Below are positions 33,301-47,900 of a DNA stretch of 64,000 nucleotides, piece by piece. The notes under the pieces are model-generated. The model saw only the letters and a program-made list of their open reading frames with translations, was not told the origin of the DNA and did not search any database. Position numbers and translations under genes: made by a program. Origin of the DNA: Pterobdella sp. o SKG-2022 (lineage: Eukaryota > Annelida > Clitellata > Hirudinida > Piscicolidae); the NCBI GenBank assembly GCA_964035795.1, contig OZ038326.1, forward strand, positions 5,569,759 to 5,633,758. Direction: 5' to 3'. Numbering within the stretch: the first letter of the stretch is position 1; each line of letters begins with the position of its first letter.

Positions 33301-36300
33301 AATAATCTAAATGGTATGTTATGAGTTTGTTTAATTAAGTTTCAATCAAAAATAATTTGTTTATAACAAGTAAACGATAATTAGTTTGAAAGTATACAAA
33401 ACAAAAAACTAGAAAAATCATCAAAAATATAACTTCTAATATGAATAATACTAACATTCACCGCCCTCAATATACGAAAAGCAATATCAACAGTTTTCAA
33501 CGTCAATTTATGGAAAAAAATTAGTAAACTTATTGAGCAAAAAATAGCTATAACTTTTGGTAAAATATATCATAAAACATTAGTGAAAAAAAAAGCGATA
33601 GAAATTTATGGGAACGTAAATAAGGACGATTATCATTAATTTAACCACGATTCAAACCTCTTGGTTTTCTTTTAGTGGCCATTTTGTTGAATTTTATGTT
33701 ACCATTCTCCCGAAAAATAGTTCTAAGTTCAGTTTCTGCAAACACCTTGAGGGAGTAAAATATTAATAAGTATATTTTTTTTTCTGTGTATGAGTTTTTA
33801 TAGAGAAAATAGGATAATAGTATCTTTGCTTTGTGTGAATCCATATATATCAGGTATATAGGGATACAAGAATTTCATTTGTTTTATTGTGGTATCTTAG
33901 TCTGTTTTTTTGATTGGGCCTTATTATTTTTTAAATAATATTTTTTAGTATAGCTACTGATATTAACTGAGAGTTGACTTACATACATTAAAGTTTATTT
34001 AAATGCAATTTTTTTTATTCTAATGTTTGTTAAAATAAAAATTTCCTTTCAAACGATTTTAATTCACCTATTACTTTTACTTATATTTAACACTCACAAC
34101 AGATTATGTCTTAATAAACCAACAATATTATGAGACAACATCTTAATAGCATAATATCACTGCCACTTATTACATGGGTTCCCAAACCTTCAAAAGAGTA
34201 AGATCGTCCTTTCCCAGATGCTCAATCCGAGTGGTCTCCAGGTACTGAAAGGGTGGCTTGGCTCTTTCTGAAAGCATGACAGTTGACAGGGTTTCATTGG
34301 AAGCTGACAGCTTCTTTGTGATGGCACTTTTCTTCGCTTTAGAGTTGTGTTTGTTTCCAACTTCCACAATGTGACTGTATCTGCTTACACCATCGATGCC
34401 TGGAATGATGTAGTATGGTTCAAAAAAACATCATAAAACCAACACTAACAGCCTGATGATGAAGATAGGGTACGTTCCTAACCTACACGGCGGAACATGG
34501 GGGTAACGAAAAAACAAAAAAATGCAGTATGGTTAGTTGGTTTCCTTGTTTAATTGGGTTAACAACAACACAAAAGTTTATTGATAAAAATTTATGAGGT
34601 TACATCGTCAATTACTTGATAGTTTAATTCAAAAAAATAATAGTGAAAAAAATTTTTACTTTTGAGTTCATCGAAGCCTCTGTTCAATTACAACAAGCAT
34701 AAATACAATGAATGAGATAGAAGTAAAACAATAAATAAAGAGCTATTCGTTATAGAGAAAAGTAAATAAAAAAAAAATAATAAAAATATTTGACAAAAAT
34801 AGAACTGAAAAACAAAAAACGATAAAAACCCTCATTATAAACCCCCCCTCCCCCTTGCTTCCATCACAACAGCACCTGGATGAATGATTCCAGATCCTGA
34901 CAACGAGACGATGTGCAGTCCAGGAGCCCTGGGTAGTTTGTTCGATGACTTGTCTGAAGAAGACTGGAATGGAGAGAGGTGAGGGTTGGTTGTTTGCGTG
35001 AAGGAGTAGTTTATTATCGTCGCCACCACCATAATTATTCTCATCACCCCCATCATCATCACCATCCTCATCAGCTCATTACAATATATAGCAAGTTTGA
35101 ATAAATAAAGTTAAACTTGGTGGCAAGTTCAAAACATATGAGAATTTACTAACTGTTCCGTTGCTTTTTTGAGCCTTTTTTGTGCGCACTGTTGAGGATT
35201 TGAATGATAAAATCATTCAAAAATACTTTTTGAATTGATTTACATTTGAGCTTTAAAAGCATGTATTTATGAATTCTCAAACTTCTAATGAAATTTCATA
35301 ACGAAACAAAATAACAATGAATAAGTTATTAGTTGTAATAAGATATGACTTTTGCAAAAAAAAGATATACTGTATAATAATAAACTTATAAAATTTTAAT
35401 GAAAGATTTACTACTAGATAATAATGGGATAATAAACTGAGCTATTAATTGCAAGAATTAATTAATTACTTATGGAAAATTCTATCACGTTTGTTAATAT
35501 AAATTTTAAACTATTAACTCAAGTAGATTTTTATTAATTTCTCTAACATTATTTATTAATATTTATCTGTTTATAATTTTTGTTATCATTCTTTCTATTG
35601 TTTTTTTTCAGATTTCCACTACATTTTACTTGAATGCTTCTCCCAATAAAAAATTTTTTCATATAAAACCACAGTATAAGGTTTTTTAAATTGTAAACAT
35701 ATCAGTGAAAAAATACTTATTTCATTGAAACAAGCACTTTAAGAAGTTAATTTCAGCCTTACTTTAAAAGTGAACTTTATAATGAATATAATTTCAGAAC
35801 ACCAGTAAGTTTATTAAGGTACAAAGCTCTTGACGTTGTTAACGAAAAGCTTCGTATCTTAATAAACTTACTAGTGTTCTGAAATTATATTCATTTTACG
35901 GTTTGGCTTTTCAAAAATCATTATGAACTTTATAAATTTATGGGTAAAAATGATTGAAAAATAAAAGAAAAATGTATGTTTAGTGGTTCTTGTGAATTAT
36001 TTCCAGGTTCATGCATTGGTTGGTTAAGTAAACTTAGTGTTGTTTTGAGTATAATTCTGTTATCCAGGCTATTCACCACGATCGAAAATTTTAATATAAA
36101 TGCTGGTTTGACTAGATTTACTTTCCTATTTGATTTACATTTGAGACAATAAATAAAAAGAATCTAACAAAAATTCTATAAAATTTTTTCAACATCAGTC
36201 AACAACAGATCACGACTATGCGTTTCTTAAATAATGACTAACACCAACCAAAACTGAATAACTTTTTATACTTTAAAATCTAACTTTTGGAGTATATTTG

Positions 36301-39069
36301 TGAAATTTCATCGATGGCACAAAAAGCTTTGATTATACAGGTTGAATGAAAAATTCAAAGAGGAATTTCTTTAAAAAAAACTATAATTTACAATGTGTGC
36401 CATTTGAGGTTTTTAGATATTATAAAATGTCCATGCATTCAAAATAATCTTCATATCTCTTCCAAAGACATCGTAGGTATTTTTTAATAATATTTTTCAT
36501 AAAAACATCAAATGTGAGAGCTTTTTGAATAAATTTAGTGAGAATCAAAAGCTATGATTTTCGAAAAGTCTAGCCTTACCATAAAACATTCATACCAAAA
36601 AGTATATCAAAACTACAATAACTTTTTCCTACTTTGAGGGCTGTAGTCTTTCTCATCCGTATCTTGCGACGATAGAGTGTCTCTGGTCCCGAAGTTCTTT
36701 TAAATACAATAGTAGTTAAATAATTTTTTATTCTGAAATACAATAATAGTATTATGTTCAAAATATTCAAGTTTGAAAATTTATGACACTTAATCTCTTA
36801 GTTTAGAAACAACTTCGGGCCATTATTTATATTCGCTATATAGAAAATATTTAAAAGTTTTTCAGTATTTCACTAGTAATGTAAGACTATGCTAATCAAA
36901 ACCAATGGAAACACACAGATACAAAATCAGAGCTTCATCAAACAGCGAGGATTTCGTAAGCCTGACTTACATCACCAAGTAGGATAATTCATAAGGATAA
37001 TTATAATAATTCTGCTTAAGAAGTTCCGTTTTTAAATATGTTTGTGTCTAGTGCATTTATCCTTAAATAATCTATAACCTATGAAAGCTAGATCCAACCA
37101 GACCATAACATCTTCTTATCAAAACCACAAATCACCTCGTAAATATTGTTGCTGAGCCTGCCATTAAAAGATGCTTTCATGGGTTCTGACTTGAAGACAC
37201 TTCTCACATCATTGCGATTCAACTTTCCATTCTTTGGGTGAGTAGTGGTACAATTTTTTTGTATGGGATTAATTATTTGAATAACATATAGTTACTTCAA
37301 GCTTGTGGAAAAGTTTTCTAAGCACGTTTATTCAAAATAATTAACTGAAATTTTCAAAGAGTAATACCTATCAGAATACATTGAATAAATATCGTGTACT
37401 GGGGTAATTCATGTATTAAGGTATATCATATACTAAAGAGTAAATTGGCTGGAGTTCACTGTGTATAAAGGTGTATCATATTGCTCATATGTGATTCTTA
37501 GTCATAAACCATTTTTTGAGTGTTTGTTTCGATCATTATGAAATATCTGACTTTTCTTGAGTTCATCAAAAAAACTGATTAGCTAAGTCATTAGAAAGTT
37601 ATGCCTTATGACAGAGCTAATCTTAAACCAATATTATCTTATCTGAAACTGAAAGTGCATTGTTGAAGTCTGTTTTGAGAAGTATTTTAGTACAGTAGAT
37701 GTATATGAAAATATTTTGAAAACCATCTTTGATTATTCAACACAAAACCGGTACTTCAAAATATTAAAAACATAACGTATACCATCCCACATTTACTTTT
37801 CCTCCTATAAAACATGGGATAACCCTCATATCAGTGCACCGAAAATTTAATAAGCTTTAATAAAACTAATTATCTATCCAGTGAATAACACTTTGTTTGA
37901 CACATCACCAAACACAAGCCTTAATTATTTACGTTTAACTATCCACGAAGCAAATCGTTAATAAAACACGATTTCTTTTAGTAATTTTTCTATTAGTATA
38001 CGAAAGTAATTTTGAAGCTCTTAACCCTAGCCCATAAGCAATACCTTCTTCGAAAGAGTCTGATTTTCTTTGGAGAATGTCCTTGTCTGGTTTTCAGTGA
38101 ATACAGATTGGATAATTTTATCAATTGCTACGTCATCCTCCTCCTCTTCTATCAACATTGCATTCCTCTTCGTCCTCAAGGATTTTTCTGCAATTGTTCA
38201 ATGTACTGTAAGGTAGTTAGATCAATGTACTAGGCTTCATGGTGTGATATTATTTATGCCAAATAGTAAAAAAATTTGAAAATTTAAACTTTTTCAAAAA
38301 TCGAATCATTTTAATACTTAGTATAAAATGTTAAATGATTCAAACACGTACTATAAGTTTTAGTGGCATCTTCAATAGCTTCGATGTAGTCTAGAGCGTT
38401 GCTGAGGTCTTCAGTGGTAAAATAATCATTTATATCATTAGCTTATAAAATTAGTTTTGAGTTTTATCTTCTGTTTTAGTTTATAAGATTAATTTAACTA
38501 GGAGTTATAATGGTCAAGTATTACGATAATTTTGTTTTCTATAGTTTTTTATTGTTTTTGATTAACCTTCATATTGTGTTGGGGATAATTAGTTATGTGA
38601 AATTTTTGAAAAGTTCCGTATTTAACTTTAAGAAATAAATCTTTTTTTGAGCTTGAATGATTTTATTTTTAATATGTTTGACACTTCACTTGAAACTAAT
38701 AGTTAATCTAATATTTTGATATTTATATATTATTTAGTTTACTTGTTAATGCTTAATTGATGTAAAAATTATTATTTTGAAAAATTTGAAAAAAAAATTG
38801 AGTATTCAGTGTTTTACTTAATCACTCAATTATATTTCCAACTTTATTATTAATAAAAAACACTAAAATAGGAAATCATTATTTTAAAAATGAAATAAAA
38901 ATTACTAAATAATCAGCATGTAACTGAATCAATATAAAAAAATTTTAAAAGTTTGAAATTCGTATTTTGAAATATAATCAGAGAACTGAATTTACATTTA
39001 AACTAAAAAGATTAAAAAACTCATACCATCGCTTTCTTGTTCATAATAGTGAATCCTGTCCGTATCCAT
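27382..39069 (-). CDS. RhoGAP protein of the ARHGAP18/28/40 (Conundrum) type, 18 coding exons
   Basis: Predicted cytosolic GTPase-activating protein for Rho-family GTPases, 558 aa. Exons in transcript order: 39069-39027, 38408-38352, 38187-38045, 37231-37136, 34963-34876, 34399-34188, 33745-33646, 32912-32821, 32305-32231, 31746-31657, 31446-31380, 30958-30876, 30662-30536, 30266-30211, 29884-29822, 28663-28569, 28059-28001, 27512-27382. All junction phases agree. The N-terminal part is acidic and variable, followed by YLETTRIEHLGKDDLTLLK as in ARHGAP18. The GAP domain has NGMFGVSLEFLL, the arginine-finger loop EEGLLRVSG, LLKHFLRTLPQPLF, LLPDANRATLQ and MTLENVAMMISPSLF. A C-terminal ubiquitin/RA-like domain (IYVHSMHPDFPQ...EILEIYN...RLLLPQERIKAIL...NANARFSI) matches the family's end. 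The usual GAP 'PNL' asparagine is serine here. The family's usual length is about 660 aa, so the N-terminus is shorter or incomplete. Confidence 0.87.
28656..28810 (+). repeat. Minisatellite of about 53 bp, three diverged units
   Basis: Units beginning gatctgcaatggttggttag (28661), gatcagcaatggttggttac (28714) and gatctaccagtggctggtta (28766) repeat head to tail. The first unit contains the splice acceptor of a RhoGAP exon (28663). Confidence 0.65.
32438..32515 (+). repeat. (CAATA)n-flanked dispersed repeat, copy 2
   Basis: The sequence acaatacaatacaataaaat is followed by gattatagtggcattaactt caggagtttctaggcc. It lies in a RhoGAP intron. Confidence 0.5.
35781..35895. mobile_element. Foldback (hairpin) element, family 1, copy 2
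   Basis: The same terminal sequences as the 21580 element (aatgaatataatttcagaac ... gttctgaaattatattcatt), with arms of about 50 bp and a shorter centre. It lies in an intron of the RhoGAP gene between the exons at 37136 and 34963. Confidence 0.7.
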
Positions 39070-41982
39070 GACTGAATCTAAAATATAAATCTAATCTCTC
39101 TGAAATGCTAATGCCACTGATTAAATCACCTGAAATAATTGTTAGTTTTGGCTGTATATAAGCGATAACTCATAACAATAGTCGTGCTTGGTAAACGCTA
39201 TTGTACCCTTGTATAAACCATTTATATAAAGTTTTGATATTGAAATGTTCACAACGTATTTTCTAGTGAAGTTCACCACATATCCAGCTAAACAAGTTTT
39301 TAATATATTAATTTCTGTAGAATTTACCTATATAACCTTCTGATGGGGATATCTTTAAAATCATGGCTCACTAGTCTCAGCCATATATAATAGAAAAAAA
39401 TAATAATAATAAACTTGATAATCATTCATGTTCTTAAACAGAGCATATATTTTAAAAAATTTTCTGTTTATTCTATTTTGAATAGGATATTTAATATGTG
39501 TGGTAAAAATATTATATTATCGAATTTTTCATTTGTTTCTAAATGAATGGCTATAGTAGTTTGTAATTTATGTTAAACGAATGAATGCAATGACAGCTAA
39601 ATTAGCATGAGAAAATTCACATCTTCAAACTTAAAATAGACTTAGATAAACAATATAGCTATATAAGAAGGTATCTCTTCCAACTTCAAAAATTGTTTTT
39701 ACATTCATAACAAGCCTAAATCGTTTAAAAATGTAAACGAAAAATTTCAAATAGACTATAAATAAATATTAATCATCCTAACTGCTATATTCAGTACAAG
39801 GCTTGCCCCCAAACTTTATTGTTATGGTGGTGGAAGGCTCAAGAAGGTATGAAAGCTATGGGTGTGTTCTTAATCATAATGAGTATATTAAGAGTAATAC
39901 ATAGATAAAATACTAATTTCTTGAGTTATAGATGAACTTAAAAAATTTTTTTGATAAAAGTTAGTTCACAGTTATAACAATTCTAGTGGGTTTAATGAAT
40001 AATATTTATAATCAATGCTAACAGAGCGTATATAGCATTAATAATGATATTATAAATTACTATTAATATACTCCAAGCTATTCAATGCTGTAATTTCAAT
40101 GTGAATCTAATATATTGCTCTATAAAGATAGATATGTTAATGGTATCAATAGAAATTGGTTTTTATAACGAAAACTTCATTCTTATCTGGTCTCACCATT
40201 GTTTAATGGTCACAAAAAAAACTCAAAGGGGTTCTCATAGCCTATACTTCAGTTTCAGCAATCTTCACTAACTTATCTAGACTACAATGACAAAAATTAT
40301 TGTAATATTAGTACTAAATATATAAACTTTCACATTAAAAAATTTTATTATATTAATTACCAGTATTTCAGTCTTGTTACAATTATTTGGTGTATTTTTT
40401 TCACAAGAACCACTGCTTTTGTACAAAAACCAACCAACTATACATTATTATTATTATACATTAACCTAAACAAGATTGTATCATTTTGAATGAAATACAA
40501 GATTTAATCTACAAAAAAATAGTATTATAATTCACCAACATCATGTATTCAACAACTTGGCATGAAATGACCTACGTCACTAGATATTGATAAAGTTCCT
40601 TGTGTTAGTAAGCACATACAGGTTAAAAATAGTTTGGAATCACAGAAAATAAAACAACTTGAAAAACTATTTGAATTTTTAAAAATACTTTCATTTTATA
40701 GAAGGCAATAAAAACATAAGGCAGAAAAAGTTCTCTTATATGAAAGTGTTTTAGTTTAACAATTTAACTATATTTTCTGGCACATTTCATTTTTAAATTT
40801 CATTTAATTTTTAATCAAATATCGATAATATTTAGTAAACTACAAGAACCATTATTTTGAATTAAACCTCGTTTTAAACTGAATATCTGATAATTTAAGA
40901 TTTTCACCCGAAAAGCTTTCTGGATTAAGATAGGTTTTTTTCCTTATTGTTATTTAACGGTATTTATTAAATAAATGTTTTTCTGGTAATGACACAATGT
41001 GGCTTGACTTAAAAAGCTTCTTTGACTGATAAATTGTAACAATCGTGTTTCATGTTAAATAAATGCGAACTATTTCAAGTCTTTTTCTATTTATATATTT
41101 AGGCAGATTCATTCTCATTATCGGCAGATATTTTGGGAAAATTTCTATTTATATTAAGTTATCCTCAAATTAAGTTCTTATTGGAACATAGCTAATTTTT
41201 ACGTAATTGTAGAACTGATAAACTTAATGAGTTACTAATAATAATTATGAAACCCAATAATGATGCTTCAAGGCTCGGTTGAACATTCATGTAATATAAT
41301 TATTCTTAAATCTTAATAAAAAAAAATTTTTTCAAATTTTATTAAAAATGAAATAAAACGCTAAATTTGGAAAAACCATTGTGAATTGTTATGCTAAAAT
41401 AATACTACAAAATACTTTGGAGAATACTGAACGCCAAAAAATACCATTATGAAGTCTATCAGTAATTGTTTTTTTTATATACAATGACACACCTACTTTG
41501 GCATTAAAAATATCCCTATAAAATCACTATATTAGCCTAAATAATAATTTCTTGTACCAGACTATCTTCATTCAGTTAATTTAAAAAAGAAACAAATATA
41601 ATAATAAAGAACAAAGCATCTATTTTCTATGACAGCAGAAACGCCTACATACTTCATCATACAAACTCCAAGTACACACACACACGTACATTGCTTGTTA
41701 ATATCGAAAATAATATCAAACACGGATTATGTACAAAGATTGAATACTGTGGTGGTAAAGAGGTTTGGAAATGGATATAAAAAACTTGCTTATATACATT
41801 ACAAACATTTGAGATGAGCACACAAACCAATAAGATATAGTATTAACAATGGCTTCTAAGCCTAAATGCAATGTTATCGGAGTATGATGAACGCAAATGA
41901 AACAAAAAATATGAATAAATAAGGCGATGAAAGATTGCACGGAAGATTAAGATCAGAACAAATTTAACTCCATTGTTATCGA
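39070..41982. other. Spacer between the ZEB-like and RhoGAP genes
   Basis: About 2.9 kb of AT-rich DNA. I searched the minus strand by eye for C2H2 finger codons and found none. It should contain the ZEB-like 3' UTR (a minus-strand AATAAA lies near 41343) and the RhoGAP promoter. Confidence 0.5.
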
Positions 41983-44900
41983 CTAATCTGTGTTATCATT
42001 GTTATCATTAGATATGTCTGATGATTCATCAATATGAGGATCATGGGCTGGGTGGGTTCTCAATGTTAAATCCAATACTAAACCGCCTGTGTTATCGTCA
42101 TCGTCCTCACAAGCGCCATCTTTCGCCACTCTCAAATCTAATGCCTGATAAGTAATTTGTTGATTATTGGCAGTCTTCAAGTCATCAGCGGTGATGTCAC
42201 CGTTACACATGTTATCAACTTCATCTTTAAAACCAGCATTATTCTCCACAGACTTCACATTATTATTCTTATTATTATCATTCAACTTTTTATTATCATT
42301 CGAGTTATTTTTTTTGTTTCCTGCACTCTTGTGTGCTCCATAGGCCCCCATGATGCGAGCCCTTCTGCGGTCCCTGGCTCTGGTGTTCTGAAACCACACC
42401 TGAGGAGGTGGCGTAGATTTCATGAGTAAGCAACGTTAGATAATCGATGATGCGTGTTTAATATGAACTGGCAAAAAATGCTAAGTTATTCATGAGATAA
42501 AAACGATTTTAGCGATGTAAGTTGTTATTTGCACCACACTACATACAAACGAACTTTATGTGTCAAACCAAACCACATTATGAAAACCATTTACTCTTTC
42601 ATTAAGATATCTAACCATTAAGCCACCACACCTCACATACCTACTAAACCATCCCACCTCACCTGAACAACCCTCTTTGGAAAAGGCATGATTCCTCTTA
42701 TGACTTCTAACTCCAACTTGGTCGGATGAGGATTCTTCTCGTAAAACTCCTGCAAGATTTTGCGTTGTTCGCTTGAAATTGTCGATCTTATACGGCCGTT
42801 CTGATTGGAGGGATCATCGTCACATGACGAGTTTAATGCGCTTCTATTTGGGGACGTGTTTTTATCTGAGTTATTTCTACTTTTTATTTTACTATTCATT
42901 ATTTCTTCGTCCCTCAACTTCTCTGCCGCAGCTGCCAGAATATTGAGGTTGATATCTAAGGAACACCCTTCAGCACTCTTCTCATTTTCAAGTTTTTGGC
43001 CATCACAAGTCTTTTCGTCTATAAAGCTTTTACTCTCATTCATGTCGTTTGGAAGTGGGTTGGAAGGATTGAGACTGGGTTGGTTGGTGTTGATCTTGAC
43101 TAGTGGGGGTTGTGTGGATGATTTGCGGGACAGTCTGAACACCTTGGGCATTTGGGAGACTCCCTTTTGAAGGAGGGATGTGATGGTGTCTTGGGTGGAG
43201 CTTGATGCGGTATCAGTGTTGTTTGTGGCATTGACTTTGAGAACGTTGTTGTTGTTGATGGACAGATTGGTTGGTTCGATGGTGATGATTTTGTTGGGGA
43301 TGGTGATGGTGATATCACTGGTGTTGTAACGGTTGATCAAAGGAAGGAACTTGTTGGAGGTGTTGATGTTATTACTGTTGATTGAAAATTTGTTCTTGTA
43401 GTACACAGATTGATTTTGAAAATTTCTCTCTTCCGCGTTTTCTTGCACACTTCTAACTGAAGTATCATTAAAACCACCACTATTATGGCCCACATTATTG
43501 TAGGCACTATCACCTACACCATCATTAGTCCCGGTATGATTGCCATTAAAACTCTCACTGAGAACCCCATTAGCAGCAGCAAGACGGCCTTGCAAAAGGG
43601 ACCTCCAGCACTTCTTCGAGGTCATATGGCTCGAGTATGAACCGCTGTGACTGAAGCGCTTGCCGCAGTTGGTGCAGTGGAATGGCTTCTCTCCACTGTG
43701 GATTCTTGAATGCTCCTGCAGATTTCATTTGCACCTCATGTTATCAACGTTGTTATTAATGTTATACATTTGATAATAATTGGCTTACATATTTTTTAAA
43801 AATTCAAATCCCTGATCCCAACAGAGCTTGAAACAACCATTTGATGTAATTAATATCAGAAGCATATAAAACTACTGGATTGCAAAACATAATGTTCTTG
43901 CATTTAAGTCCAAGATCTTGAGCAATTAAATTGAATATTTTAGAAACATTGAAACTATCTCATTTTGATTTTATTTTTGTTAAACTATACTCTACTGTGA
44001 TTATCTTTAGAATTTTATCCCAGCATTATATTATGACTATACAATTGAATTTGTTGACAAACCTTATATCATTCAACTTGATACAAAGTACATGATAAAT
44101 AGTGTTCAAAAAAACAGATTTTGTATAATTTTTGTTAATCGACAGACATTATACTGTTGATTTCAACATGCCAGTGTTCATATTGATTAATCAACAATGT
44201 CCCACCTTCAGATGGTGCTTGAACTTGAAAGCTTTGCGACACTGCAGGCATTGAAACTTTCGCATTTCCTTCGTCTCCTGGTGACTGTTAGATGATATAT
44301 TATTAATTAAGCGGTTTTCAGTGCAGTTCAAAAAGCTTGCTACAAATTCAGTGTAGCAAAAACAATGAGGAGTAGGTGCTAATCGTTTGACCAACACGGT
44401 TTGGTAACTTTAGTTTATTAGTTTAATGCCAGCTTAGCCATACGGGCAAAAAATTGTAAATAGAGTGACAACTTGAATAAAATTAATAATTGAATTTATT
44501 ATTTTTATTATCAAAAATATTATTCTGAGCATCAGTAGTAGTAGCAGTAGTAGTAGTGGCGTTAAAAAAATCTTCAAAACTGTCGATAAAGTCATTAATC
44601 ATGATCAAACCCCAACGCTTTAAAGCTTATTTCATGAAAATGATATATCTTTATGGAGTTTTATAGTTACATTTCTAATATAATAAATAAGACAAACTGC
44701 AGGTAATTATGAAAATAGGATAAAATCGAAGAATAATTGCCCCGAATATCAAAATCAGGTATCTATCAGAGGTTGAGAAACTTGAAAAACAGCTTTTGAT
44801 TGGAAAGAAAAAAAAACATGAAAAATCATTGGAAGAGAAATTAGTAGCTTCAAATTAATTCTTTTGTTCCATCATCCTCATATTCATCTGTTGCAACTGT

Positions 44901-47900
44901 GATGAGACTGCATAGTACGATCGGCCTTTACAGACACAGTAGAAATCACAAAGATTTCTAAGAATTTATGTTAACAGACATAACGAACGATGACCATAAG
45001 ATAGATTAAATAATCATAAATCAAACACAAATTAAAATAATCGCTAGCGTTTCATGATAGGGCTAAGCTTATCGAAAATTATAGCTTTTATTCTTTATAT
45101 AATGTATTAAAAAAATCTCCTATTTTGACTAACTAATTAGAGAAAATACATTAAGATGTCTATAAATAATAATAATCATTAATTCAAAAAACCTTATAAG
45201 GTGTCTATTAAGTCTGTAAATGTTCTGGAAGGATTTGAAGCATACAACACACGTGTGTGAATCGTTGGCTTGGGTTGTGTTGTTGTATTTCTGGGTGGCG
45301 TTTTTGTTGTTGTATTGCTGGTTTGTGTTATTGTTGAACGTTGGTTGCGTTGTGTTGTTGGAAATTTGCTGCGCAGTGTTGTATGCGTTGGTTTTGTTGT
45401 TGTACTGGATGTTGGGGAACTGTTGGATGCTGTTGTACGATTGATTGTTGCTCTTGTTGAGCTGATTAGAGTCTTTATTGATTTGATTTTCATTCTTAGC
45501 ATTAGGACTAAGAGCATTATTATTAGTGGGATTAGTTATTATTATACAACTGTAATTTTTATTATTGTTGGCATTGTTACTACTGTTAATATTATTACCG
45601 ATTGAAAAGTTACCCGCATTATTATTATTACTATTATTATTACTATTATTATTACTATTATTATTTAGATTATTGAAAAAAGTTTTTTTATAATTTAGTA
45701 CTACGATTTTTTCTTTTGAAGAGTTGATATTTTTGAAATTGATACTGTTATTTATAATACGACTGAATTTGTTCACAACAGCTTTGCTTGGCAAATTGTT
45801 TTCAGCTCCATCTGTCGAAAGATGATTAAATATTTAATTCATTCAAGCTTTATACATTTCAAGATAAATAAATTAATCAGAACTCAAAAGTGTACAGAGA
45901 TCCACATGCACAAAGACACACTCATGCAAAAAAAGTCAAAAACATTCACACAAACCCCTCACACACATTCATACCACACACACGACTGTTAATTACACGA
46001 TCAAGGCAATTTTACTGACCACCATGTAGCACAAGGTATCATTAATGTCATGAGGGTTGGTGGGGTGTTATTAAAGGTATTACTAGGTGGGTGTAATGCT
46101 AGCTATTATTGCTTAATGACACATGTATCTTTTATCGAAAAAAGAGTTGTTTTGTACATGAAAACAAAATAAATGAATTTTGAGTTAATAGTATACCTCT
46201 ATTAAAAACAAAATACATTAATCACATACATAAATAAAAATGAAAACTAAAAATCTATACATAAAATAAAAACATAATCTAGTTTTACAGAAAACACAGG
46301 TACACACAAAAAATGAACAATACACACAAACATACAAAAAAGCGGGCTTGTTTGGATTGTGCAAACTACTTGGGGGCTGGACAATCAATAGCTTGAAGCG
46401 ATGATTCTGTCGTAGCTATACGCGCTAATGTTCAAGAGTAAACACTATGTTAAGTTATTTTATAGAGGCTTTTATGGATTTGAAGCAATTGATGTGCTAA
46501 AGAGCTTTTGCTTTGACCTGAAGGCATTGATAAATAGCTTGTTTTGACGAATTTAATATATTGAATATTAAGCTCATAATTCTATATATTTTTTAAAAAA
46601 CTCTAATATCAATTTCTGGAAAATTGCGATAAATACAAAATCTTAACTAAGCTTTACTCAAAAGTTAATGGTAAAAATATTAACACCTAATGGATGAAGG
46701 TTATTAAGCATATACTTTTATATTTCAGTATTGACATTTAAATGTATTAGACTACATTTTTAAGTCAGATGGTCAAAATTGATCATGAAAAAAAGTTGAT
46801 TAAAAACTATTCTGTCTATTGATATAGATTGAAAATTTAAAAAGCAACTTAAAATGAAATGGCACAATGATATGCCTTCAACGTACAAAGAGTAATATCA
46901 TCAAATGATGATGAAGAGTGGAAGCTTTTATAAAAGAGCATAGATGTAGAATAATTAACACACAATGACGACAAACTAGTTCATGAAAAAACTTAATTTG
47001 AAAAAATAAAAAATTTTATATCAACAGTTTATTATGAAAATATTAGACATGAAAAAAGAATACACGAAGAATACTTTTGAAAACACACTTCGGATAATTA
47101 AAAGAAAAAACATTGAGACAAATATCAAACTATAGAAAGTAATACAAAAGAATATAAAAACATATATAATATAGAAGTGTATATAAAAGACTATTGAAAC
47201 ATATGGGAAAGTGTATAAAGGCATACAAGATTATAAAAGAATATATTAAATCGTATATTGACAAATACAATGAAAACATAGGAAAATAGAGGTATATACA
47301 AATCATTATAGAAACATATATGAAATTGTATAGAAGCATATACAAAGAGATGACAGATAGCTTGAGGAAATGGATCCCAGATGGCAAGGCAGGTGGAATA
47401 TAATGACTTAAATAACATTATGCCACTCTTCCACACCACCACTTCTGAGCTACCTTCATGACGGTTAGTAATGATTGCATGTGATTAAATTAACTATTAT
47501 TATTATTATTCCTAGCATTATTATCAGTAGTAATTGTTTCGTAGTTCTAATAGTAATAACAGTAGTAATAGTAGTAGAAGAAAAATTATATTCTTATAAC
47601 ACTCAGAAAAACTAAAGAAAATTCAATATCTCATTACTCCACTTGATAAAACGCAATGATTGTAAATTTTTGTATCAAAAAACATGAGTGTAAATTTGCG
47701 TGGTTTTGCGTGTCCAAGCTATGCCATTTGCAGTTTTTATTATGTAACAAAACTCAATTATGAAAATTTAGCAATAAATTGACTCATATATATCATTATA
47801 TTTTGTATATAATAAAATTATATACAATAAATATCCTATTGGATTCTAACACCAAAATTTACGGTTCATTTAATAATTCATATATAAAACCTTTACATAT

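Noticed and set aside
38012..38233. 73-codon plus-strand frame
   Set aside because: Antisense of a phase-matched RhoGAP exon (38187-38045).
42157..43318. Other frames overlapping the ZEB-like exons on both strands
   Set aside because: Shadows of the zinc-finger/homeodomain exons; none shows its own domain.
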